A stretch of 64,000 bases of DNA from a virus. The stretch is from positions 1-64,000 of the IMG/VR virus record IMGVR_UViG_3300044710_000107. One strand, written 5' to 3'. Shown here piece after piece: positions 1 through 7,859 of the stretch (position 1 is its first letter; every line of letters starts with the position of its first letter). The notes beneath the pieces were generated by a model. That model was not told the DNA's origin. It was given only the letters and a program-made list of their open reading frames with translations, and did not search any database. The position numbers were made by a program, and so were the translations under genes.

Positions 1-23
1 ACGCCGACACAGGAGCCGCGCCC

Positions 24-2630
24 ATGGCCCTATTGCCGCAGCCCACCGGCAACGAAATCCCGCCCGACCGCCGCGGACCGCCGCCGCGTGTGAACGGCGA
101 CGCCGGGCCGTCCGAGGGCATCGACGTCGGCGAATACCTCCAGGTCGGCACCGATCCCGACGCCATCCAACTGATCCCAGACGAGAACGGCGGCGCGTTC
201 GTCGAGATGCCCGGCGAGAGAGTCGAGGAAGCCCCGAAGGACGACGCCTTCTACGCCAATCTCGCCGCGGTGATCCCGCCCGCAGTTCAAACCAAGATCG
301 TCACCGATCTGCTGCGCCGGATCGAGGAGGACAAGGAGGCCCGAAAGAAGCGGGACGAGCAATACGAAGAGGGCATCCGCCGCACCGGGCTCGGCAAGGA
401 TGCACCTGGGGGCGCCGACTTCGAGGGTGCCAGCCGGGCCGTCCATCCCATGATGGAGGAAGCCTGCATCGACTACGAGGCCCGCGTCATCAAGGAATTG
501 CTGCCGCTCACCGGGCCGGTGAAGCCCAACGTGCTCGGCGTGCCGACCGCGGAAAAGACCGCCAAGGCCGACCGCGTCGCCGCGCACATGAACTACCAGT
601 TCGCGCAGCAGATCAAGGAAGCCCGCGGCACGCTCGAGACCACCCTGATGCAGGTGCCCCTCGGCGGCACTCAGTGCATCCGGCTCTGGTTCGATCACCG
701 GCTGAAGCGCCAGCGTATGGAGTTCGCCAGCATCGACAAGGTGCACCTGCCGGCCAACGCGGCGGATTTCCAGTCGGCGCACCGCAAGACCTTCGAGGAC
801 AAGATCTCGGCGGTCGAGTTCCGCCACCGCGTCGAACAGGGCATGTATCTCGACCTCGACCTGGTGCCGCCGGCGCAGGACCCGGAGCCCACGAAGTCGG
901 AAAGCGCCAGCCGCAAGGTCGAGGGCGTCGAGGACAACACCACGCTCAACCTGGACGGCAACCGGACCATTTTCGAGACGATGACCTACCTCGAGGTGAC
1001 CGAGGAAATGGCTGCGGTGCTCGATGTCGAGAAGGCCGGCGACCTCTATCCCTACCTGATCACCATGGACGAGACGACGAAGTCCATGCTGGCCTGCTAC
1101 CGGTGCTGGGAGGACGGTGACCCTGCCCGCGAGGCGATCGACTGCCTCTATGATTTCCCGTTCATTCCCTGGCGCGGGCCGCTCGCGATCGGCTTCCCGC
1201 ACATCATCGGCGGACTTTCCGCCGCTGCCACCGGTGGCCTGCGGGCGTTGCTGGACAGCGCCCACACCCAGAACGCGATCGGCGGCTACATCCTGAAAGG
1301 CGCCGGCGCTGGCGGCCAGACCAGGCAGCCGACCATCGGCAACTTCACCGAACTCGACGGCTCGCTGGAAACCGACGATATCCGCAAGCGGGTGCTGCCC
1401 TTCAGCTTCTCGCCGCCGTCGCCAGTGCTGTTCCAGCTTCTCGGCTGGGTGACCGAAGCCGCGAAGGGCGTCGTGCGGACGAGTCTCGACGACACGCCGG
1501 CCGACAGCAACACGAACGTGCCGGTCGGCACCCAGATGTCGCGCGTCGAGCAGGGCCTCGTGGTGTTCTCCGCCATCCACGGCCGCGCTCATGCGGCATT
1601 CAGCCGGCTCATCAAGGGCATGTACCGGCTCAACCGGCTCTACCTGCCCGAGCAACTGAAGATCGACGCCGCCGGCAAGGAAATCATGGTCCGGCGCGCC
1701 GATTACCAGGGCCCGTGCGATGTCCAGCCGGTGTCGGACCCGACGATCTATTCCGACCAGCAGCGGTTCGGGCAGTTGAACTACATCCAAGCCCGCATGA
1801 CCGCGGTGCCGCAGCTCTATCGGGCGCGCGAGGTTGAGCTTGCCGGCCTGAAGCTGATCAAGTGGCCGGATCCCGAGGCGCTGCTGAACCCGCAGCCGCA
1901 GCCGCACGAGTTGAACGCGGTCAATGAGAACCTGGCGCTCACGCTCGGCCAGCCGGTCGCGGCCTTCCCGGAGCAGGATCACCTCGCCCACCTGCAGGTG
2001 CTGCTGGACTTCATGAAGTCGCCGGCGCTCGGCGCGAACCCGCTGATCGCGCCATCGTTCCTTCCGGGCGCGCTGAAGCATGCCGTCGAGCACATCGCCT
2101 ACCACTACGTGCAGACCACGGTGGCGATCGTCCGCCAGGCCGCCGGCAAGGAACCGGCCGAACTGTTCAGCCGCGATCCCGCGGTGAAGGCTGCGCTCGA
2201 CCGGCTTCTCGCCCAAGCCAGCCAGAAGATCGTGCCGAGCGTCGAGCAGGCGATGCAGGGCGCGCTGCCGGTGCTCCAAGGCGCGATGGCGATGATGAAG
2301 CAGATGATGCCGCCGCCGCCGGTGGATCCGGCCGCCGCCGCAGTGCAAGCCGCCGCCGCCGAGACCGCGCGCAAGGGCCAGCAGGATCAGGCCGGCAATC
2401 AGTTGGATGCCGCGAAGCTCCAGCAGACCGCGACGCAGCAGCAGCAGGCCAACGCCATCCAGGCCGAGCGGAACCAGATCATGGCCGACAACGCCGATGC
2501 CGCGAACCAGACGAAGATCGAGACAACCCAACTCGACAACTCGACGGCGTTGGAGATCAGCCAGGACCGCGCGATGTCAGGCGGTGGAGGCGGCGGATTC
2601 GTCAACGGCGAGTCGATGACCCGGCAATAA
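24..2630 (+). CDS. Portal protein (podovirus-type)
   Basis: The 868-aa product looks like the head-to-tail portal, the dodecameric ring at the packaging vertex through which DNA enters and leaves the capsid. The central half reads like large podoviral portals (segments EARVIKELLPLTGPVKPN near residue 155 and GGLSAAATGGLRALLDSAHT near 395). The last ~130 residues are Ala/Gln-rich and coiled-coil-like, then Gly-rich. AGGAG lies 9 bases before the ATG. It is the only large gene on this strand in the left 8 kb, and the next gene converges on it after 11 bp, so it probably ends a rightward head operon lying upstream of the window. Family assignment is by pattern recognition. Confidence 0.8.
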   Translation: MALLPQPTGNEIPPDRRGPPPRVNGDAGPSEGIDVGEYLQVGTDPDAIQLIPDENGGAFVEMPGERVEEAPKDDAFYANLAAVIPPAVQTKIVTDLLRRIEEDKEARKKRDEQYEEGIRRTGLGKDAPGGADFEGASRAVHPMMEEACIDYEARVIKELLPLTGPVKPNVLGVPTAEKTAKADRVAAHMNYQFAQQIKEARGTLETTLMQVPLGGTQCIRLWFDHRLKRQRMEFASIDKVHLPANAADFQSAHRKTFEDKISAVEFRHRVEQGMYLDLDLVPPAQDPEPTKSESASRKVEGVEDNTTLNLDGNRTIFETMTYLEVTEEMAAVLDVEKAGDLYPYLITMDETTKSMLACYRCWEDGDPAREAIDCLYDFPFIPWRGPLAIGFPHIIGGLSAAATGGLRALLDSAHTQNAIGGYILKGAGAGGQTRQPTIGNFTELDGSLETDDIRKRVLPFSFSPPSPVLFQLLGWVTEAAKGVVRTSLDDTPADSNTNVPVGTQMSRVEQGLVVFSAIHGRAHAAFSRLIKGMYRLNRLYLPEQLKIDAAGKEIMVRRADYQGPCDVQPVSDPTIYSDQQRFGQLNYIQARMTAVPQLYRAREVELAGLKLIKWPDPEALLNPQPQPHELNAVNENLALTLGQPVAAFPEQDHLAHLQVLLDFMKSPALGANPLIAPSFLPGALKHAVEHIAYHYVQTTVAIVRQAAGKEPAELFSRDPAVKAALDRLLAQASQKIVPSVEQAMQGALPVLQGAMAMMKQMMPPPPVDPAAAAVQAAAAETARKGQQDQAGNQLDAAKLQQTATQQQQANAIQAERNQIMADNADAANQTKIETTQLDNSTALEISQDRAMSGGGGGGFVNGESMTRQ

Positions 2631-2641
2631 CCAGCGTCGCA

Positions 2642-2914
2642 TCAATATTCCAGCGCCACGGTGATGATGGTGTGCTCCTCGACGGCCGCCATGAGCTTGC
2701 ACCACATGTTGTCGTCGTCGCTGGCGTAAACGCTGGCGCCGATCGCCATGGACTTCAGCAGCGGCAACTCGTCGCGGCCGAGTTCCATGGGCGAGCGGCC
2801 GAATGCCGACTCAAGTATGGCCGCCGCCTGCGATCGCCAGCCGGGCGTGATGTCGATCGGATCGCCCTTGCTGCGCATGATCGAGCCCGGCCGCATGCTG
2901 ATGCTGACGCCCAT
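2642..2914 (-). CDS. Unknown 90-aa phage protein
   Basis: No family recognised. The start is fixed by an ATGA overlap with the stop of the gene upstream. A hydrophilic N-terminus (MGVSISMRPGSIM) is followed by mixed helix-like sequence with one Trp-Cys pair. It is the last gene of the leftward operon and converges with the portal gene with only 11 bp between stops. Confidence 0.6.
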   Translation of the reverse strand: MGVSISMRPGSIMRSKGDPIDITPGWRSQAAAILESAFGRSPMELGRDELPLLKSMAIGASVYASDDDNMWCKLMAAVEEHTIITVALEY

Positions 2915-3129
2915 CACTCGACCCTCACGAGACTGCCGTCGGCGTTCCACATCCACGCCGATCGTCCAGCGCTGGTGGTAATCGTCGTGAACGTGCCGGG
3001 CGGCATCGGCGTGAAACGCGGCAGCAGGTCGGTCCGCGGCAGGAACGTGCGCGTGGCGCTGACGATGCCGTTGTCCCGCACCTTCCGCAGCCGCCGCCGG
3101 TCGCGGTGCCGATGAGGGGATTTCTTCAT
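2914..3129 (-). CDS. Unknown 71-aa basic protein
   Basis: The N-terminus is very basic (MKKSPHRHRDRRRLRKVRDN), followed by a Thr/Pro-rich segment and a short acidic end. It overlaps both neighbours by ATGA, which fixes the start at 3129. The basic head suggests nucleic-acid binding, but no family is recognised. Confidence 0.55.
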   Translation of the reverse strand: MKKSPHRHRDRRRLRKVRDNGIVSATRTFLPRTDLLPRFTPMPPGTFTTITTSAGRSAWMWNADGSLVRVE

Positions 3130-3635
3130 ATGTCGTACGGACCGAACTCCGCCACGACGAGGATGCCGAAAAATGGTATCGCCAGAAAACTGAGCAAGCC
3201 CCACCACAGGAAAGCGGCATTGTGCGGGAACACGCTCACACCCATCGGCACAATGACCTGCGTGTGCGACGCGCCCATCAACGTCTCGCGGAGCTTCATC
3301 AGCACGTTTGAGCGCTCCAGCATCGAGGCGTCCGGCTTCACGGTCGAAAGCTCGGAGAGCGCGGCAGAAAGGTTCGTGAACCAATAGCCCACATCCTCAT
3401 CGGGCGTCGTATAGACGATCGACGTGTAGCCGCTGGTATATCCGGCGTTGCGCGCCGCCTCCACGGCCACGCCGAGATTTTGGCGTGCGAGGTCGACCGT
3501 GTTCGCGCCTGCGGCCCGCTCCAGATAACCACCGATATTGCGATCGAATGCGATGAAGCAAACAGTCCTCGTCGTGGCAAAGGCGAGGAACGACATGACG
3601 GCGACGACCACCGCCGCGATGCTGACCGCTTTCAT
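3126..3635 (-). CDS. Membrane-anchored unknown protein, 169 aa
   Basis: An N-terminal hydrophobic segment (residues 2-20, MKAVSIAAVVVAVMSFLAFA) is a signal anchor or signal peptide. A second strongly hydrophobic stretch (residues 140-163) lies near the C-terminus. The middle ~115 residues would form one soluble domain between the two membrane passes, probably periplasmic. The gene follows the MarR-type gene by 5 bp and overlaps the next by ATGA. No family is recognised; a regulated envelope function is possible from the MarR neighbour only. Confidence 0.6.
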   Translation of the reverse strand: MKAVSIAAVVVAVMSFLAFATTRTVCFIAFDRNIGGYLERAAGANTVDLARQNLGVAVEAARNAGYTSGYTSIVYTTPDEDVGYWFTNLSAALSELSTVKPDASMLERSNVLMKLRETLMGASHTQVIVPMGVSVFPHNAAFLWWGLLSFLAIPFFGILVVAEFGPYDI

Positions 3636-3640
3636 TGCCG

Positions 3641-3961
3641 CTACGCCGCCAGCAGCCGCTTGACGAACTCCCGCCCGGCCGCCGTCGGGATCGCCAGCAC
3701 CGAACGCGCGTCGGCCGGGTCGCGCTTTCGGCGCACCATGTCGAGTTCCTCGCTGCCCAGCCGGTCCAGCGCCCGCGTCACCGCCGGCTTCGACACCGGC
3801 CGGTCCGGGCTCACCGCCGTCAGTGCCGCGGCCATCCCGCGCACCGTCTGCGGCGCTTCCTTCGGCGCCTCGCACGCCAGCACCAGCACGCCGACCTGCC
3901 GCCAGGTCATTTCCGGGTGCTTCGCCACCATGTCCATCACCAGCCGCCGCGTTGCCGACAT
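3641..3961 (-). CDS. MarR-type winged-helix regulator
   Basis: A 106-aa winged-helix protein. The recognition region VSKPAVTRALDRLGSEELD (about residues 56-74) is followed by the wing motif RRKRDPADARSVLAIPTAAG, the usual MarR pattern (R-x-x-D-P-x-D-x-R-S then Thr). It is shorter than free-standing MarR proteins (~140 aa) because the dimerisation helices are reduced. The start at 3961 has AAAGGAGG 8 bases upstream. An alternative ATG at 4060, overlapping the previous stop by ATGA, would add 33 low-complexity residues and bypass the promoter at 3986-4015. It probably regulates itself and the three genes downstream. Confidence 0.7.
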   Translation of the reverse strand: MSATRRLVMDMVAKHPEMTWRQVGVLVLACEAPKEAPQTVRGMAAALTAVSPDRPVSKPAVTRALDRLGSEELDMVRRKRDPADARSVLAIPTAAGREFVKRLLAA

Positions 3962-3965
3962 CTCA

Positions 3966-3984
3966 GCCTCCTTTGTAGGGAGGC
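3966..3984. promoter_or_regulatory. Palindrome over start site of the MarR-type gene
   Basis: Inverted repeat GCCTCC (3966-3971), 7-bp spacer, GGAGGC (3979-3984). It covers the expected transcription start of the promoter just upstream and the ribosome binding site of the regulator gene. This position suits an autoregulatory operator. It could alternatively be a by-product of the AGGAGG ribosome site. Confidence 0.45.
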
Positions 3985-3985
3985 C

Positions 3986-4015
3986 AGAATAGTTGCGGGC
4001 GCGGGAGGACGTCAA
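3986..4015 (-). promoter_or_regulatory. Sigma70-like promoter for the MarR-type gene
   Basis: On the minus strand TTGACG (4015-4010), 18 bp, TATTCT (3991-3986). The predicted start is near 3979, about 18 bases before the ATG at 3961. It lies inside the interval between the stop at 4057 and the regulator start, which supports a separate transcription unit for 3961-2642. Confidence 0.5.
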
Positions 4016-4056
4016 GCGCTTGGGCGCGGTCCCGGCATCAAAGCCGCCGTAGCCGG

Positions 4057-4410
4057 TCATTGCTTCGTCTGGTCCCAGCCGGGCTTGAGCTGGTCGAGCG
4101 CGTCATGGACAGCCTTCGTCGTCAGCGATGTCTCGGCTGCCTCGTACCGACGGAATCGCTCCATCGCCAGTTGCTGCCTGCGCGCACGGGCTGCCAATCC
4201 CTCGATCATCAGGCCGCGCTGGTTCGCCTCCAATTCGGTCATGCCGCCTGGAAGGCCGGTAAGCCTGCCGATTTGCGGCTGCAGCATCTTCGCCGCCTTC
4301 GCATCGCCGCACTCGATGATGTCGAAGTCCAGCATCTCCTCGTGCGTCATCCCGCAGGCCCGGCACTGGCCGGTATCGTCGTCAGGCGTATGGGAAGGGT
4401 GACGCGGCAT
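4057..4410 (-). CDS. Unknown 117-aa protein with CxxC motif
   Basis: One QCRACG (CxxC) motif lies near the N-terminus, with a further Cys in DIIECGD. The rest is helical and charged, ending KPGWDQTKQ. Start codons at 4419 and 4410 are both possible; neither has a good Shine-Dalgarno site, and both overlap the end of the upstream gene, which suggests translational coupling. A small zinc-binding protein is possible. No family is recognised. Confidence 0.55.
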   Translation of the reverse strand: MPRHPSHTPDDDTGQCRACGMTHEEMLDFDIIECGDAKAAKMLQPQIGRLTGLPGGMTELEANQRGLMIEGLAARARRQQLAMERFRRYEAAETSLTTKAVHDALDQLKPGWDQTKQ

Positions 4411-4660
4411 GTGCAGCACTCGCTATCATGTGGCGGCGGTGGTTCTCAGGCTCGAAGCTGCGGCGGATTGCGGCCGCCAGTTCCTCGATCGCGGCCAGCG
4501 TGATCGGACTGGCCGTGAACGTGCCAGCCGGGACAGAGGCAACCATCGGAGGAAAGGACGGTGCTGTGCACTGGACCGTGGCGTACGCGCCCGGCGTCCC
4601 CAGCATGGGCCGCACCGCAGTGGACGCCAGCAGGCCGGCCAGGAAGGCGCGGCGGTTCAT
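4382..4660 (-). CDS. Small exported protein with Tat-like signal
   Basis: The 92-aa product begins MNRRAFLAGLLASTAVRPML, resembling a twin-arginine or Sec signal (RR followed by a hydrophobic core). A Thr/Pro-rich mature part and a helix (IEELAAAIRRSF) follow. The start is fixed by the ATGA overlap with the gene upstream. No family is recognised. It would act in the periplasm of the infected cell. Confidence 0.55.
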   Translation of the reverse strand: MNRRAFLAGLLASTAVRPMLGTPGAYATVQCTAPSFPPMVASVPAGTFTASPITLAAIEELAAAIRRSFEPENHRRHMIASAAHAASPFPYA

Positions 4661-5028
4661 CCCTTCGCCCTCTGCATCTGCCGCAGCCGCCGCGCCACCT
4701 CGCGCGCGCCGTTCGGCTTGAACTGGCGAGGGCCGCTGCCGTCGCGCGCACGCAGGATGCTCGGGCGCTGCGGCTGTGGCATCACCTCGGCAATTCGCGG
4801 CATGAACCTCATCGCGGACAGCGCCGCATGGAGTCCCAGGCTGGCGAGCGGCCCGATATGGCTGGCGACGGCATCGATGACGGCGACGCGCCGCCCGAAA
4901 TCGGTGTCATCGCCGGCAGGCTCGGCACAGTCGATGACCACGACATCAGGCTGGCTCCCCCTGATCTCGTCCGCCCGCGCGAGTGCCTCGTCGGCACCCG
5001 ACACCACCAGCGCCCGCTCGCCGCTCAC
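4657..5028 (-). CDS. Unknown 123-aa protein, GTG start
   Basis: The GTG at 5028 overlaps the upstream stop as GTGA, which fixes the start. The first half has an alternating hydrophobic pattern (RALVVSGADEALARADEI, then DVVVIDCAE) like a small Rossmann-type fold. The C-terminal half is basic (RARDGSGPRQFKPNGAREV). No family is recognised. Confidence 0.6.
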   Translation of the reverse strand: MSGERALVVSGADEALARADEIRGSQPDVVVIDCAEPAGDDTDFGRRVAVIDAVASHIGPLASLGLHAALSAMRFMPRIAEVMPQPQRPSILRARDGSGPRQFKPNGAREVARRLRQMQRAKG

Positions 5029-5492
5029 GGGTCGTCCCCAGGCTTGCGGCCATCCGCCTCGGCGACCGCAGCGGGTTCCGGTATCTGCGGCTCGATGCCC
5101 GGCGCGAACGATGCGGCTTGAACGGGCTGGAGAGGGTCGTAGACCGGACCTCCGAAGCCGCGAACTTGTGCTGGCCCCCCAGACCTCGCGAGCGCAGCCG
5201 CAACGGCTCGGTGCATCCGCGCCTGCATCACCGGGTGCTCCCAGCACACCATCTTGTCGTGCACCGGCTTGAACCCGACCTGCGGCACGTTCACCAGCCC
5301 GCCAACCGTCTGCTTCACCGTCATGTTCATCTCAGGCGGCCAGCGCGTGCACACCAAAACGCCCTGCGACCCCACCATGTCCTTGCTGCCGCACGGGCAG
5401 TTCGCGCACGTCGGCCGCTCCTGCGAACCACCGCCGCCCGTCTTCAGCGGCCGGAACGCCTCCACCAGGCCAGTGTCGGGTACGTCGGTCAT
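5025..5492 (-). CDS. Cys-rich 155-aa protein
   Basis: The N-terminal half carries TCANCPCGSKD and later VLVCTRWPPEMN and MVCWEHPVM, giving five cysteines that could bind zinc. The last third is Pro/Ala-rich and low complexity. GAGGAAGGAG stands before the ATG at 5492, and the 3' end overlaps the next gene by GTGA. No family is recognised. Confidence 0.6.
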   Translation of the reverse strand: MTDVPDTGLVEAFRPLKTGGGGSQERPTCANCPCGSKDMVGSQGVLVCTRWPPEMNMTVKQTVGGLVNVPQVGFKPVHDKMVCWEHPVMQARMHRAVAAALARSGGPAQVRGFGGPVYDPLQPVQAASFAPGIEPQIPEPAAVAEADGRKPGDDP

Positions 5493-5728
5493 GGCGCGGC
5501 TCCTTCCTCGACGGTTGGCACGTCTTCCCACTCGACCGAGCCAACCGGGTGCGCCGGGTCGTTCGACTGGATCACCAGCCGGCCCATCTGGAGAATAAGG
5601 ACCTCGCGGACGAGAACGACATCCACGGCCATGCCGTTGGCCCTCCCGTATTCCTTCCGCGGCACCCATCGCACCAGCGGCGGCGGACTGACGGTGTAAC
5701 CCGGGACGATCACCAGCGCTTCGGCCAT
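5489..5728 (-). CDS. Unknown 79-aa protein
   Basis: A beta-strand-rich small protein (MAEALVIVPGYTVSPPPL, then VDVVLVREVLILQMG). The start at 5728 overlaps the previous stop by ATGA, and the 3' end overlaps the next start by 4 bases. No family is recognised. Confidence 0.55.
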   Translation of the reverse strand: MAEALVIVPGYTVSPPPLVRWVPRKEYGRANGMAVDVVLVREVLILQMGRLVIQSNDPAHPVGSVEWEDVPTVEEGAAP

Positions 5729-6093
5729 CACTCTCTCCCCTCGGTTGGCGCCGCCTCGGCCAGCAGCACGACGATCATCGCCCGCCACGCGCCAGACGAG
5801 CGATGGGACATGCGGCCATCCCATTCGCGGTTGGACGCCTCAATCATCGCCTCGCTCGGCTCCCGCAGCGCGGCAATCGCGGCGCGGGCTTGGTGCAGGC
5901 GGTAGTACTTCTCGCTGTAGTCCTGCGCATGGTCGTCGAACGCAAAGCCGCCAATGACAACAATCTCGTCCTCACCAGCGGTCCCATAGCGGCAGACCTC
6001 GTGCTCGCAGCCGTGACGCCCGTTCTTGTTCCTGCGGACAAACGGCCGCGACACATGGGCGATCGCCCGCGCGACCTCCTCCAGCTTCGTCAT
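5728..6093 (-). CDS. Unknown 121-aa protein
   Basis: An N-terminal helix (TKLEEVARAIAHVSRPFV) precedes a short CEHEVC motif and an acidic middle. The C-terminal half (ARAAIAALREPSEAMIEASN) resembles small helical phage proteins often seen in early operons, in which E-E-V-A-R-A-I and A-x-x-A-I-x-A-L-R repeats recur. ATGA overlap at its start. No defined function. Confidence 0.6.
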   Translation of the reverse strand: MTKLEEVARAIAHVSRPFVRRNKNGRHGCEHEVCRYGTAGEDEIVVIGGFAFDDHAQDYSEKYYRLHQARAAIAALREPSEAMIEASNREWDGRMSHRSSGAWRAMIVVLLAEAAPTEGRE

Positions 6094-6548
6094 GGGCGCG
6101 GCCTCACCCAGCCGTTGCGGTCAAAGTCCTCGCTCCATCCCGCGATATCGGGCGGCTCCACCGTTCCGTCTTGAACGTCAGCCGTCGGCACGAAGCCATC
6201 GGCAAGCAGTTTCCGACGCCGGCGCGCGATCACCTCCCGCATCGTAGGCTCGACATCGGCCGGAAACTCCCGCACCAGCGGGTTGCGCGGCTCGACCGGC
6301 ACGACGACGTCACCCAGGTGCAACGGCGGCCGGCGCGCGGGTCGCTCAGGCGGCAGCAAGGTGACGACATCGCCGCGCGCCACCTCGGCAACGGCGTTGA
6401 CCGCATCCACCGCGGCCGCGAGAAACTCGGTCCGATCAACCGGCCGCACCAGGCAAGCCTTCCCGTCCGGATCCACCAAGCCGGCGCACGCGACCGCAAC
6501 CGCCTCGGCCAGGACCGCAGCCACGGAGTAGGGCAGGCGGAGGATCAT
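6090..6548 (-). CDS. Unknown 152-aa protein
   Basis: An Ala/Val-rich helical N-terminal half (residues 1-60) is followed by a Pro/Arg-rich segment and an acidic C-terminus ending NGWVRPRP. ATGA overlaps at both ends place it firmly in the operon. No family is recognised. Confidence 0.55.
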   Translation of the reverse strand: MILRLPYSVAAVLAEAVAVACAGLVDPDGKACLVRPVDRTEFLAAAVDAVNAVAEVARGDVVTLLPPERPARRPPLHLGDVVVPVEPRNPLVREFPADVEPTMREVIARRRRKLLADGFVPTADVQDGTVEPPDIAGWSEDFDRNGWVRPRP

Positions 6549-6754
6549 CGCGGCGCGCTCCCGTTCTTGCCGACGAAACCGGGCCGAATGTTCTCGGGCT
6601 GCCGGTAGAGCGGCACACCGTGCGCATCAACGAGGCCAGTCGCGACCGGCGCCTTGTCGGTCTCGTGCACCACGATCGTCGGCAGCGTTTCCGGCGTATG
6701 CGTGTCCGATACCCAGGCGGCTGGCGGCTTGGCGAGGGCGATGTAGCGGGTCAC
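6545..6754 (-). CDS. Unknown 69-aa protein
   Basis: Small soluble protein (MTRYIALAKPPAAWVSDTHT...). ATGA overlaps on both sides support it as a real member of the operon. No motif is recognised. Confidence 0.5.
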   Translation of the reverse strand: MTRYIALAKPPAAWVSDTHTPETLPTIVVHETDKAPVATGLVDAHGVPLYRQPENIRPGFVGKNGSAPR

Positions 6755-6954
6755 AGCCGCAATGCCTCGTCATCCGGTGCGCCGGCCGCCAGCCAGCACA
6801 ACCGCTGCCACACGTTCCGCTTGCTCGGCTGCTCGACCACGGTGAGGGTGACGTTGTGCCCGGTCACGAAGAACACGAGGAAGCCCCACACGATCGCCGG
6901 CGAGATCAGAACCGCCATCGCCACGCGCCGCCAGCCGGTGAACGGGTAGAGCAT
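6751..6954 (-). CDS. Small single-pass membrane protein, 67 aa
   Basis: One transmembrane helix (about residues 13-33, MAVLISPAIVWGFLVFFVTG) with a charged C-terminal tail. The ATG at 6954 has GGAGG upstream (spacing 11); an in-frame ATG at 6972 lacks a ribosome site. No family is recognised. Confidence 0.55.
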   Translation of the reverse strand: MLYPFTGWRRVAMAVLISPAIVWGFLVFFVTGHNVTLTVVEQPSKRNVWQRLCWLAAGAPDDEALRL

Positions 6955-7015
6955 CGTGGCATCATCCTCCATGGCCAGCCGCAGGATTGGCTGGCCCCTT
7001 GGTGTCAGGTTGCGA

Positions 7016-7288
7016 TCAGACCAGCGACTCGATCTCGGCCAGCAGCGAGTGCGTCGCGCTCTGCAGCTTGGCCAGCGTGTGCTGGTGCGACTGGAGCGTG
7101 ATGGCTATCGGTGCGCCGGCGTTGATGCCGCGGTCGTCGGCCACCGGTTGCGGACCCGGCGTGCGGAGTTGCCCGAGGATGACGGAAAGACGGTCGTTGA
7201 CCTGCCGCTGCTCGGCCACCGCGCTGGCGGCGTTCGCCAGAAGCTCGGGCTCGGCACGGTTGGCGGTTCCAGCTTGTGCGTAGCTCAT
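7016..7288 (-). CDS. Unknown 90-aa helical protein
   Basis: Predominantly helical (ELLANAASAVAEQRQVNDRL, then LQSHQHTLAKLQSATHSLL), with heptad-like spacing that suggests a coiled coil. The ATG at 7288 has AGGAGA 9 bases upstream. First gene after the promoter at 7358-7387. Similar small proteins in other phages regulate or accompany replication, but no function can be assigned here. Confidence 0.55.
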   Translation of the reverse strand: MSYAQAGTANRAEPELLANAASAVAEQRQVNDRLSVILGQLRTPGPQPVADDRGINAGAPIAITLQSHQHTLAKLQSATHSLLAEIESLV

Positions 7289-7357
7289 CGTGGTGCGTCT
7301 CCTGTGGCTGGCCGCCATCCGGGCCGATCCCCGTGGCTACAGCCGCCACCGCCGGCA

Positions 7358-7387
7358 ACGATACGCTCGTGTCATGGTGCAGCGCAA
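7358..7387 (-). promoter_or_regulatory. Sigma70-like promoter of the leftward operon
   Basis: Minus strand TTGCGC (7387-7382), 18 bp, TATCGT (7363-7358). The predicted start near 7351 leaves a ~63-base leader before the ATG at 7288. It shares the 18-bp spacer with the promoters at 3986 and 7750. Confidence 0.4.
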
Positions 7388-7427
7388 GCGGGTCGGCGCC
7401 GGCAGATTCAGCAGTCGTTAGCCGCCG

Positions 7428-7441
7428 GGCTAAATTTAGCC
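7428..7441. promoter_or_regulatory. 14-bp perfect palindrome GGCTAAATTTAGCC
   Basis: The palindrome contains the stop codon of the gene at 7436-7714 and lies about 40 bp upstream of the promoter at 7358-7387. A close relative, CGGCAAATTTGCCG, lies at 7793-7806. The pair suggests a dimeric regulator binding site. Confidence 0.4.
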
Positions 7442-7714
7442 TCGCCCAGCCAGCCACGACCGCCGGAGCGCTTCTTCCCGCGCCTTCGCCTCGAGCAGCC
7501 GCGCGCACTGCGCCGTGATCAGGTTGAACGTGTCATCGAGCCGCCGCCCAAGGTCCGCGGTGCTGGTCGCCTGGTCGGACACGATACCCGCAAGGCACCA
7601 CGCCAGCGCCGTTCCGAGGATGACCTGGTCCTGGCCGCTGCGGCCGCACGTCGCCATGAGATCGATCACGATGGCCTTGACGCGCTCACCTTCGTCGCCG
7701 ACCGCCTCGCCCAT
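7436..7714 (-). CDS. Unknown 92-aa helical protein
   Basis: Helical, with two Cys (MATCGRSGQ and ALAWCLAG) and a C-terminal amphipathic segment rich in Arg/Glu/Ala (LLEAKAREEALRRSWLAGRG). The ATG at 7714 has GGGAAAGG upstream. It is the first gene after the promoter at 7750-7779, with a ~31-base leader. No family is recognised. Confidence 0.55.
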   Translation of the reverse strand: MGEAVGDEGERVKAIVIDLMATCGRSGQDQVILGTALAWCLAGIVSDQATSTADLGRRLDDTFNLITAQCARLLEAKAREEALRRSWLAGRG

Positions 7715-7749
7715 GGTGCTGCCCTTTCCCGGCCGACCGTTGCGGGCGC

Positions 7750-7779
7750 AGAATACGGCGATGTGGCGGCAATGAGCAA
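7750..7779 (-). promoter_or_regulatory. Sigma70-like leftward promoter
   Basis: Minus strand TTGCTC (7779-7774), 18 bp, TATTCT (7755-7750), the same -10 hexamer as the promoter at 3986. The predicted start is near 7743, about 30 bases before the ATG at 7714. Confidence 0.45.
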
Positions 7780-7792
7780 GCGGTCGATAAAC

Positions 7793-7806
7793 CGGCAAAT
7801 TTGCCG
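7793..7806. promoter_or_regulatory. 14-bp perfect palindrome CGGCAAATTTGCCG
   Basis: Perfect dyad 14 bp upstream of the -35 hexamer at 7774-7779. It shares the GGC-N-AAATTT-like core with the palindrome at 7428-7441. Candidate operator or activator site. Confidence 0.4.
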
Positions 7807-7829
7807 CTCGGCCGGCTTCCCAACGCAAT

Positions 7830-7859
7830 CGGGCCGCCCTTCTTGACAAGGACGGCCCG
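7830..7859. terminator. Strong GC hairpin, possible bidirectional terminator
   Basis: Arms 7830-7841 (CGGGCCGCCCTT) and 7848-7859 (AAGGACGGCCCG) pair over 12 bp with one mismatch and a 6-base loop. No T-run follows on either strand, so it would be an atypical terminator; it could instead separate the divergent units. Confidence 0.4.

Noticed and set aside
30-2531. 833-codon frame antisense to the portal gene
   Set aside because: Shadow of the portal frame in GC-rich DNA; no ribosome site or motif.
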